A DNA stretch of 5,252 bases from the NCBI GenBank assembly GCA_028707415.1, contig JAQWBC010000090.1, positions 1-5,252 on the forward strand, given 5' to 3'. The position numbers and the translations under genes are program-made. Of this stretch, positions 1-4,932 are shown piece by piece (position 1 is the stretch's first letter; each line of letters opens with the position of its first letter). Source of the stretch: Candidatus Izemoplasmatales bacterium (lineage in GTDB: Bacteria; Bacillota_I; Bacilli_A; Izemoplasmatales; Hujiaoplasmataceae). Under the pieces are notes generated by a model. It had not been told where the DNA came from. It did not search any database and was given only the letters and a program-made list of their open reading frames with translations.

Positions 1-1098
1 GTTTGTTTCTTCGCCAATCATCGTTCCTATATTTTGGTACTTAATCAATGCAGCTAGATGGCCACACGATGAGAAACAATATCCATCAATTAAAGTATAA
101 AGGTGCCCATCAAAATGTGGTTCTGACAACGGTATGTTTGATTTCAGCCCAACATAATAATTGCTTGTTGCTTGATTAAAATAGGGTTGTGACGTCATGG
201 CAATATACGAAAACAGGGCGCTTGTAATCCGGGGATCTCCGCCACCATTTCCCCGGATATCCAATATAACATGTTCGATTTCAAGTTGATCAACGACAGA
301 AAAAAAATCGGAGAAAAAATTTAAATAACTTTGCATCGTATATGAATCATGAGGACTAAATTCTCTAACGGTCAACAAGGCATATTCCGAGGTGATTTGA
401 TACTCATAAGCCGGGTTTTGAATGTAGTGATCGTAATTAATCGAATTGAAGTTTAGCATTTCAACTTTTATTTCTTTCGTTAATGAATCAATATATTCTA
501 CTACTAATGTTTCGCTGACTGCAATAAATAACTGATAATATTCGAAATAAGCATCAGCAAGAACGCGTTTTTTTAAACTTGTTCCTTCCCCGTCCGCGGA
601 AAGCATGGACATCATTTCTAATGTGATATCTGGGATTGATACCCCATTGATAGATTTTATTTCATCACCAATTTCAATTGCTGTTTGACCATTGATGGAC
701 ACTATTCGAAGAGCTTCATCAAAAAGATAAACGCTGACCGGGTATGTCATATCGTTTTCAAATATAGTTTCGATTTCTGACCAGGGCATTTGAATGCCGG
801 AATGCCCACATCGAATTGCCGCAATAACCTTTACAAGAACACGATAGAATTCAAGTTTTGTCATGCCTTCGGTAAGTAGTTCACGTTGAGAGACAACTAA
901 CGAATTTAATTCGTCGAGATTTGTGAATAGTTTTGGGTTTCTATCAATGAGGCCGACCATTTGATCATAATCAGCCTGTAATTGAATGAGGGAATATGTT
1001 TCTACTGAAATTGGTTCTTCTGTTGGATCGGTATCACAGCCAATCAAGGTAACTAAGGAAAATACTAGAAAAAAGGATATGATCAACAGCCTTTTCAT
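1..1098 (-). CDS. S41-family peptidase, predicted lipoprotein (C-terminus beyond window)
   Basis: This is a predicted extracytoplasmic, membrane-anchored serine peptidase of the S41 (C-terminal processing peptidase/tricorn-like) family; 366 residues are visible and the C-terminus lies off the left edge. Residues 1-20 form a basic, hydrophobic signal peptide ending in the lipobox LIGC, so Cys21 should be lipid-modified. Residues about 95-102 (IRCGHSGI) match the conserved N-terminal S41 segment. A PDZ-like stretch lies at about 130-152 (IGDEIKSINGV, 142-152). The catalytic core has DIRGNGGGDP (280-289), and the nucleophile region is CFSSCGH (341-347) followed by IGEET (361-365). Counting back from where the catalytic Lys should be (about residue 368, off-window) points to Ser343 as nucleophile. 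The usual Glu of the S-x-x-E motif is Gly346 here, so the subgroup is divergent. The start is set by GGAGG ending 9 nt upstream, and the ATG overlaps the regulator's TGA by 4 bases, implying one operon and translational coupling. Substrate unknown. Confidence 0.9.
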   Translation of the reverse strand, partial: MKRLLIISFFLVFSLVTLIGCDTDPTEEPISVETYSLIQLQADYDQMVGLIDRNPKLFTNLDELNSLVVSQRELLTEGMTKLEFYRVLVKVIAAIRCGHSGIQMPWSEIETIFENDMTYPVSVYLFDEALRIVSINGQTAIEIGDEIKSINGVSIPDITLEMMSMLSADGEGTSLKKRVLADAYFEYYQLFIAVSETLVVEYIDSLTKEIKVEMLNFNSINYDHYIQNPAYEYQITSEYALLTVREFSPHDSYTMQSYLNFFSDFFSVVDQLEIEHVILDIRGNGGGDPRITSALFSYIAMTSQPYFNQATSNYYVGLKSNIPLSEPHFDGHLYTLIDGYCFSSCGHLAALIKYQNIGTMIGEETN

Positions 1099-2036
1099 AA
1101 GTTATTTCCTCCATTGCCGTATTGAGATTTGCAATATGAAGCCCATTTAGTCCAAAATTGGGGTGAACTCATACCGAAAGCGCTCATATAATCCTGATGA
1201 TTATGTATAAAAATATTAAGTGATTCTTTACCGAATTGATCGATAATCATTTGGATTACGGTATAGGATAATTCATATCCACTTTGTTCTCGAAATAGAT
1301 CAAATTGATTGGATAAATTTTCAATCGTTTGGGGACGAATCGAAGTTGATGCTTTTTTCAAAACCGATTCAAGACGTTCTTTTTTAAGCAACTCGCTTTC
1401 GAAAGCGGCAATTCCTTGCCGCAGCCAATAAGGGGCTAATGGGTTGATATCATAAATCACGCGTTGCATCCAAACGTGAATGGCCGCGGAATCAATTGAG
1501 ATATCTGTAAACAGATCTTCAGGTGCGAGATGGATGATTTCCCACTCCCAACCGGCACGCAACCATGCGGGACCGATTGACAGTCCGAGAGTAGAATGAA
1601 GACGAGATTGGCTGGCGTAAAGATAGACCATTTGTTTTTCGTCACACCGGTATTGATAATCCATCGAAATGCGCTGATAAGTCTCTTCATAATGAGCGCC
1701 TAACCGAGTAATTAAATCTAGATTTGGTACACCATAGAACGAAAAGTGTTCTGTCTCGTAATTGATTTTCCCTCCATATATTCTTTTTAGTACCTGCTTC
1801 ATTTCGGCGATGACACAATCTCGTTCTGAAAATAAGGCCGTGTAAAGAAAGACTTTCCCTCGTTTTTCATAACGAACCATTTCTTTCTTTACAAGCCGAG
1901 AAAGAAACGTTTTTACGGTTGTCAAACTCCAGTTTTTTGAATCATGAAGAATACTTGCGACTTCGGTAGCAAGAATGCTGTGTTTTTCCCAAAGAATTCT
2001 CATTATTTGCCATTCTGAATCTGTGATATGTTGCAT
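1095..2036 (-). CDS. BlaI/MecI/CopY-type regulator fused to degenerate peptidase-MA-like domain
   Basis: This is a 313-residue predicted transcriptional regulator. Residues about 1-75 form a BlaI/MecI/CopY winged helix: ITDSEWQIMRILW at 4-16, the recognition-helix segment WSLTTVKTFLSRL at 36-48, and the wing with KRGKVFLYT at 58-66. Family repressors are usually about 120-150 residues; here some 210 extra residues follow. That extension resembles the peptidase MA (gluzincin) fold, with GPAWLRAGWEWEIIHLAP at about 155-172 and APYWLRQGIAAFES at 201-214. Where active relatives have HExxH, this protein reads SAAIH (183-187), and the third-ligand Glu of WLxEG is Gln207. Only one zinc ligand (His187) remains, so it is probably catalytically dead and may act as a sensor or interaction domain (inference). 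The ATG at 2036 is preferred because GAGGTG lies 9 nt upstream and BlaI proteins normally start just before ITxxE; a TTG 30 nt further upstream lacks such a site. The TGA overlaps the S41 peptidase start. No BlaR1-like membrane sensor is in the window. Confidence 0.9.
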   Translation of the reverse strand: MQHITDSEWQIMRILWEKHSILATEVASILHDSKNWSLTTVKTFLSRLVKKEMVRYEKRGKVFLYTALFSERDCVIAEMKQVLKRIYGGKINYETEHFSFYGVPNLDLITRLGAHYEETYQRISMDYQYRCDEKQMVYLYASQSRLHSTLGLSIGPAWLRAGWEWEIIHLAPEDLFTDISIDSAAIHVWMQRVIYDINPLAPYWLRQGIAAFESELLKKERLESVLKKASTSIRPQTIENLSNQFDLFREQSGYELSYTVIQMIIDQFGKESLNIFIHNHQDYMSAFGMSSPQFWTKWASYCKSQYGNGGNNL

Positions 2037-2045
2037 CGATGTATT

Positions 2046-2053
2046 CACCTCAA
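2046..2053 (-). promoter_or_regulatory. Ribosome binding site deciding the regulator start
   Basis: The minus strand reads TTGAGGTG here, with a 9-nt gap to the ATG at 2036. This favours that ATG over the in-frame TTG whose first base is 2066, because the site would lie inside the coding region of the longer version. Confidence 0.7.
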
Positions 2054-2082
2054 TTATTGACAACAAGAGTAGCAGGAATAGT

Positions 2083-2107
2083 TATTTTGGCGTTTTGCTC
2101 CAAAATA
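2083..2107. repeat. 8-bp inverted repeat upstream of the regulator
   Basis: TATTTTGG (2083-2090) and CCAAAATA (2100-2107) are perfect reverse complements around a 9-base spacer, 47-71 bases upstream of the regulator ATG. The repeat is seen directly. It could be an operator for autoregulation or a weak leader hairpin. It does not carry the TACA/TGTA half-sites of typical BlaI operators, so its role is open. Confidence 0.5.
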
Positions 2108-2437
2108 TTAAGCAATTAGTTCGATTTCTCTTTTCGTAGAAGATTAATCATTGTGGAATAATTTGTGTTTTTAATATAAGACACCCATTTTTATTTTGTT
2201 TTTACAGAAAAGCGCCCTAAACGGAACCGCTTTGATGATCTCGCTCATCCCCGGGGTAAAAAACACAGTCAGAAACATAAATAAAGAAGTATTGAAAACA
2301 CAAGAAATCGTTAAACGGCTTTTAGTTTTTTGATATCTCATTTTCTCACAACTTGATTAATTACGTTTAACTTGCCACGCCAAAGATATTAATAATTGGA
2401 TTCACGCTTCAAATGTGATGGCATTTAAAAAAAATAG

Positions 2438-2467
2438 TTTACAATATTATGTCATATGTGCTATTAT
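2438..2467 (+). promoter_or_regulatory. Candidate sigma-70-type promoter for the small ORF/GNAT pair
   Basis: TTTACA (2438-2443) and TATTAT (2462-2467) are separated by 18 bases; each hexamer matches the vegetative consensus at five of six positions. Transcription would start near 2474, giving a leader of about 170 bases before the ATG at 2647. The prediction rests on pattern alone in AT-rich DNA, so the chance-match risk is real. The operator-like dyad starts about a dozen bases past the predicted start site. Confidence 0.4.
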
Positions 2468-2485
2468 GTATATATCACGCAACTG

Positions 2486-2499
2486 ACTACAGATGTAGT
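2486..2499. promoter_or_regulatory. Candidate BlaI/CopY-type operator (TACA-N2-TGTA dyad)
   Basis: ACTACA-GA-TGTAGT is a perfect 6-bp inverted repeat with a 2-base centre. Its core TACA-N2-TGTA (2488-2497) is the known core of CopY 'cop box' sites and of BlaI/MecI operators. No second full match was noticed elsewhere in the window. It sits just downstream of the predicted start site of the 2438-2467 promoter, a location where bound repressor would block transcription. The only BlaI-type protein in the window is the divergent fusion regulator, so it is the natural candidate ligand (inference). Confidence 0.5.
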
Positions 2500-2646
2500 T
2501 GATAAATAAAGTATAATCGATAACTGATTATTTGTCAATATCGAACTACGGAGTATCGCCATATAAAGATTAACAAATCGAACGCAAACGCAAAAAAACC
2601 AAAGCAAACTTGATAGTGATAAGTCATTTGTCACGAACTTGAAAAC

Positions 2647-2898
2647 ATGGATAATGACATAATTGAATATATCAAAACTAAATTTCTTGAAGTGGCAGAT
2701 ATTCGCAAAAAAAATCTTATTGTCACAAGCGTAAAATCGTTAGATGATTTTATTAAAGATTTCAAAATTTTAATCGAATACTCCAATCTTTCAAAAGGAT
2801 ACATATACACACTGTTCGAAATAATCATTTCGAAAATTGGAGCCGAAAATGATTATAAATTTCTTGATTATATTCACAAATATAAAGGAGAACTATAA
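2647..2898 (+). CDS. Hypothetical 83-residue protein, coupled to GNAT gene
   Basis: No family is recognised. The 83-residue product is Lys/Ile-rich and looks mostly helical: a first segment at about 3-18, a second at 30-46 (SLDDFIKDFKILIEYS), and a hydrophobic stretch at 51-64 (GYIYTLFEIIISKI). No signal peptide or clear membrane span is evident. Its stop codon overlaps the ATG of the acetyltransferase (TAATG), and the AAAGGAG for that gene lies inside its last codons, so the two are probably co-translated. The ATG at 2647 has no good Shine-Dalgarno site; the frame is open back to a stop at 2620 but contains no other ATG, GTG or TTG upstream. GC is about 26%, well below the flanking operons. 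An antitoxin-like or immunity-like partner of the GNAT enzyme is possible, but no ribbon-helix-helix or HTH signature is visible. Confidence 0.5.
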   Translation: MDNDIIEYIKTKFLEVADIRKKNLIVTSVKSLDDFIKDFKILIEYSNLSKGYIYTLFEIIISKIGAENDYKFLDYIHKYKGEL

Positions 2899-3665
2899 TG
2901 ATTGAAATAACAAGCAACATTGAAAAATATTATCGAATGTTTGATTCTTTTCAACTATTTAACAATTTTTTAAAATATGCAATTAGAGATGAACATCCGC
3001 AGATATTTGTTGATGATGAAAGCGAATGTTCTTTGGTGGTTTTATATTCATTTCCAGCTTATTTTATTTTGGGAGAACCACGCGGTACAAATAAGGAAGA
3101 AGTATTCAGTTTGATAAAGCAAAATTCATGGATTATTCCATCCTCCGACGAATGGAAACAACCCTTAGAAGAACACTTCAAGGATAAGATTGTGACCCAT
3201 AAAAGAGTGCTATTCAATTCAAAAACATTAGATATAAACCATATCCTACAACAAAGAAAAGACCTGCCACAAGGACTATCGATAGTGCCCATTGAAAAGA
3301 AACATTTAATAAACGGAATGATCCATGACGATGTTATAATCAGGTTCTTTACAAAAAGTGATTTTTTGGAAAACGGTTTTGGTTTTGCTTTAATGGGAGA
3401 TGATGGATTTTGTGAGGGGTTTTCACTTACAAATTATCCGGTTGTCGGAAAAGAAGTCGAATTATATTTTAGAGTGGGGTATGACTCATATGCTGAATTT
3501 CGTTCCAAGGGATTAGGGACAACTTTATGCACATATTTTATTGAAGAAGCATTAAAACGCGGATATAATCCGGTATGGGACGCCGCAAATGACGTTTCAT
3601 CTCACATCGCAAAGAAACTTGGCTATGTCGTTGAAAAACAGTGGTATATGTTTCATGTCTTGTAA
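2898..3665 (+). CDS. GNAT-family N-acetyltransferase
   Basis: This is a 255-residue cytoplasmic protein whose C-terminal half is a Gcn5-related N-acetyltransferase domain, predicted to move an acetyl group from acetyl-CoA to an amine. The acetyl-CoA-binding motif A is FRSKGLGTTL at 201-210 (R-x-x-G-x-G), followed by the helix TYFIEEALKRG and motif-B-like WDAANDVSSHIAKKLGY at 227-243. The N-terminal 130 residues are not standard GNAT core. The overall length and two-part layout resemble the larger 'GNAT_acetyltran' group that includes the zwittermicin A self-resistance enzyme ZmaR (family recollection, not a search). The substrate cannot be predicted; antibiotic or small-molecule modification is one option. 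The start is supported by AAAGGAG 7 nt upstream and the TAATG overlap with the 83-residue gene. Sampled GC is about 32%, suggesting acquisition together with that small gene. At 255 residues it is much longer than the roughly 160-175 residues of typical GNAT toxins. Confidence 0.85.
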   Translation: MIEITSNIEKYYRMFDSFQLFNNFLKYAIRDEHPQIFVDDESECSLVVLYSFPAYFILGEPRGTNKEEVFSLIKQNSWIIPSSDEWKQPLEEHFKDKIVTHKRVLFNSKTLDINHILQQRKDLPQGLSIVPIEKKHLINGMIHDDVIIRFFTKSDFLENGFGFALMGDDGFCEGFSLTNYPVVGKEVELYFRVGYDSYAEFRSKGLGTTLCTYFIEEALKRGYNPVWDAANDVSSHIAKKLGYVVEKQWYMFHVL

Positions 3666-3678
3666 TATTCCTGCAATA

Positions 3679-3707
3679 TTCACTTTTATTTATATATTGG
3701 GGATAAT
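3679..3707 (+). promoter_or_regulatory. Candidate promoter for the propeller lipoprotein
   Basis: TTCACT (3679-3684) and GATAAT (3702-3707) are spaced by 17 bases. The -10 is a 5/6 match and the -35 only 4/6. Transcription would begin near 3714, a few bases before the GGAG at 3720. It fits the 66-base gap after the GNAT stop and would make the next gene an independent unit. Confidence 0.35.
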
Positions 3708-3719
3708 TGAGTATGTCTT

Positions 3720-3723
3720 GGAG
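3720..3723 (+). promoter_or_regulatory. Ribosome binding site deciding the propeller lipoprotein start
   Basis: GGAG lies here in front of three consecutive in-frame start codons: TTG 3726, ATG 3729 and ATG 3732. Gaps are 2, 5 and 8 bases respectively, so 3732 is the best spaced and 3729 is an acceptable alternative. TTG 3726 is too close. Confidence 0.6.
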
Positions 3724-3731
3724 AATTGATG

Positions 3732-4673
3732 ATGAAAATCAGTGACTTTAACAGAATAATTGTATTTCTGGCTTTGTTTTTACTTGCGACGTTAGTTCTT
3801 GCATGCTCTTTTGACGTGACAAGTACCGTAGAAACTCCCACATCGACCTCTTTAACTATAATAACTACTAGTACAACTCAATCTGTAGAAACAATAACCA
3901 CGATTCCGAATATTAGTTTTTTTGGTGAACCGAGTTTAACTCCCGAGATTTTTGCCCCCAATTTCATCAGCACTGACATGAACTATGAGTTTGCCGGAAC
4001 GTTTTCTGCGGATTACAATTCCTTCTTTTTCACCCGAAGAGCGCCAGGGGGAACAAACCGGATTTTTTATACGGAGTTCGTGGATGGGTGCTGGTCGCTA
4101 CCAGCCCTTTCGCCCATCAGTCGAGACCTGGATGAATTCGAACCCTATATTACTCCCGATGGAAAAACTATATTTTTCGGGTCCATGCGTGATGGGCGAA
4201 GCGAATATGCTTTTTACCAAAGCGATTTTGTAAATGGTTCATGGCAAACACCGATCTATTCTGAAACCGGATTGAATCAAGGATTTTCAATGTATGTCAG
4301 TGTTTCATCATCGGGGAACATTTACTTCACGGGGACGAATGGCATTTATGTCATTAGAAAATTGGATGGAGAATTTCAGCCAAGAGTATCTACCGGTGTT
4401 TCTGGTAGACATCCATATATTGCATTAGATGAATCTTATATGTTAATTGATAGAGGATCAGGGAATGCAAGTTACATTTACATTACCAGAAAACAAAACG
4501 GGTATTGGAGTACGCCCGTGAAGCTTGGGCCGGAAATTAATCAATTGTGGGCAGAACAAATTTGTTCATCAGTAACCCCTGATGGGAAATACTTTTTTTT
4601 CAGTCGTTATGTGGAAGGAACGAGTAATATTTACTGGGTTGATGCTTCTTATTTAGATCAGTATTTATTATAA
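3732..4673 (+). CDS. Lipoprotein with PD40/TolB-like beta-propeller
   Basis: This is a 313-residue predicted surface lipoprotein. Residues 1-24 are a signal peptide with lipobox LVLAC, giving lipidated Cys25. Residues about 27-60 form a Thr/Ser-rich linker that probably holds the domain away from the membrane. From about 85 to the end, repeated beta-propeller blades are visible. Two carry textbook PD40 signatures, TPDGKTIFFGS (141-151) and TPDGKYFFFSR (282-292). A second recurring element of the form [D/N]-G-x-[W/F] occurs at about 118-121, 168-171, 212-215 and 256-259, three of the four followed two residues later by Pro. This gives four to five clear blades, fewer than the six or seven usual for a closed propeller, so other blades are either degenerate or absent. 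PD40 propellers typically bind proteins or glycans and are not enzymes themselves; the ligand here is unknown. Sampled GC is about 47%, clearly above the preceding GNAT pair. It is probably its own transcription unit ending at the hairpin at 4801-4839. Confidence 0.88.
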   Translation: MKISDFNRIIVFLALFLLATLVLACSFDVTSTVETPTSTSLTIITTSTTQSVETITTIPNISFFGEPSLTPEIFAPNFISTDMNYEFAGTFSADYNSFFFTRRAPGGTNRIFYTEFVDGCWSLPALSPISRDLDEFEPYITPDGKTIFFGSMRDGRSEYAFYQSDFVNGSWQTPIYSETGLNQGFSMYVSVSSSGNIYFTGTNGIYVIRKLDGEFQPRVSTGVSGRHPYIALDESYMLIDRGSGNASYIYITRKQNGYWSTPVKLGPEINQLWAEQICSSVTPDGKYFFFSRYVEGTSNIYWVDASYLDQYLL

Positions 4674-4676
4674 CGC

Positions 4677-4690
4677 TGCCAAATGTGGCA
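4677..4690 (+). repeat. Small inverted repeat right after the lipoprotein stop
   Basis: TGCCA (4677-4681) and TGGCA (4686-4690) can form a 5-bp stem with a 4-base loop three bases after the TAA. There is no following T-run, so it is not a convincing terminator; it may protect the mRNA 3' end or be chance. Confidence 0.3.
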
Positions 4691-4800
4691 ATGAAATAAC
4701 CGAATCCTAATTAACATTTCGATGAATTATGAACCCCTCAGTATGTACAATAAAAATATACATGGGTATGATGCGATATCATATGAGAATAAATCAAAGG

Positions 4801-4839
4801 AAAAAGGAAACGCTAGTATCAAGTCGATTTCCTTTTTTT
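4801..4839 (+). terminator. Rho-independent terminator, possibly bidirectional
   Basis: GGAAACG (4806-4812) pairs with CG-A-TTTCC (4825-4832, one bulged A) around a 12-base loop, and the hairpin is followed by seven T (4833-4839). The A-run at 4801-4805 mirrors the T-run, so the stem can lengthen and the same element could stop leftward transcription too. It lies about 130 bases after the propeller lipoprotein and just ahead of the next gene's promoter. Confidence 0.65.
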
Positions 4840-4855
4840 CATCTAAGAAGGATTT

Positions 4856-4885
4856 TTTAAAATATTGATGCTAATATGGTACAAT
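4856..4885 (+). promoter_or_regulatory. Candidate extended -10 promoter for the right-edge gene
   Basis: TTTAAA (4856-4861) is followed after 18 bases by TACAAT (4880-4885), preceded by an extended -10 dinucleotide TG (4877-4878). Transcription would start near 4892, giving a leader of about 40 bases before the ATG at 4933. A nearby TTGACA at 4906-4911 has no room for a -10 ahead of the coding start and was not used. Confidence 0.5.
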
Positions 4886-4932
4886 AATCTTATGAATCGT
4901 ATCTATTGACAATAAACGAAAGGGGAAACGTT

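Larger units (their letters stand above)
2037..2646. other. Divergent intergenic region without a convincing gene
   Basis: About 610 bases separate the leftward regulator/peptidase operon from the rightward GNAT pair. The region is strongly AT-rich, especially beyond 2340. It contains an 8-bp inverted repeat (2083-2107), a small open frame ending at 2333, a rightward promoter candidate (2438-2467) and an operator-like dyad (2486-2499). A leftward promoter for the regulator must lie here, but no good -35/-10 pair was found: TAATAT at 2110-2105 on the minus strand has no acceptable -35. No tRNA, CRISPR or insertion-sequence end was recognised. Confidence 0.7.

Noticed and set aside
2037..2066. 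Ten-residue N-terminal extension of the regulator starting at TTG 2066
   Set aside because: The GAGGTG ribosome site lies inside this extension and is well spaced for the ATG at 2036; BlaI-type proteins normally begin just before the ITxxEW segment.
2647..3665. Classical type II GNAT toxin-antitoxin pair
   Set aside because: The upstream 83-residue protein shows no ribbon-helix-helix or HTH signature, and the acetyltransferase, at 255 residues with a large N-terminal part, is much longer than known GNAT toxins. It is kept only as an analogy.
3664..3680. AATATT-cctgc-AATATT hairpin after the GNAT stop as a terminator
   Set aside because: The stem is pure A/T with no GC clamp and no clean T-run follows; AATATT is itself a palindrome, so the repeat is weak evidence.
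4722..4868. 48-codon plus-strand ORF starting at ATG 4722
   Set aside because: It has no ribosome binding site, its frame runs through the terminator hairpin and T-run, and the product is low-complexity Lys/Ser-rich sequence.
4906..4911. Perfect TTGACA as a -35 element
   Set aside because: A matching -10 would fall within or after the ribosome site and start codon of the gene at 4933.
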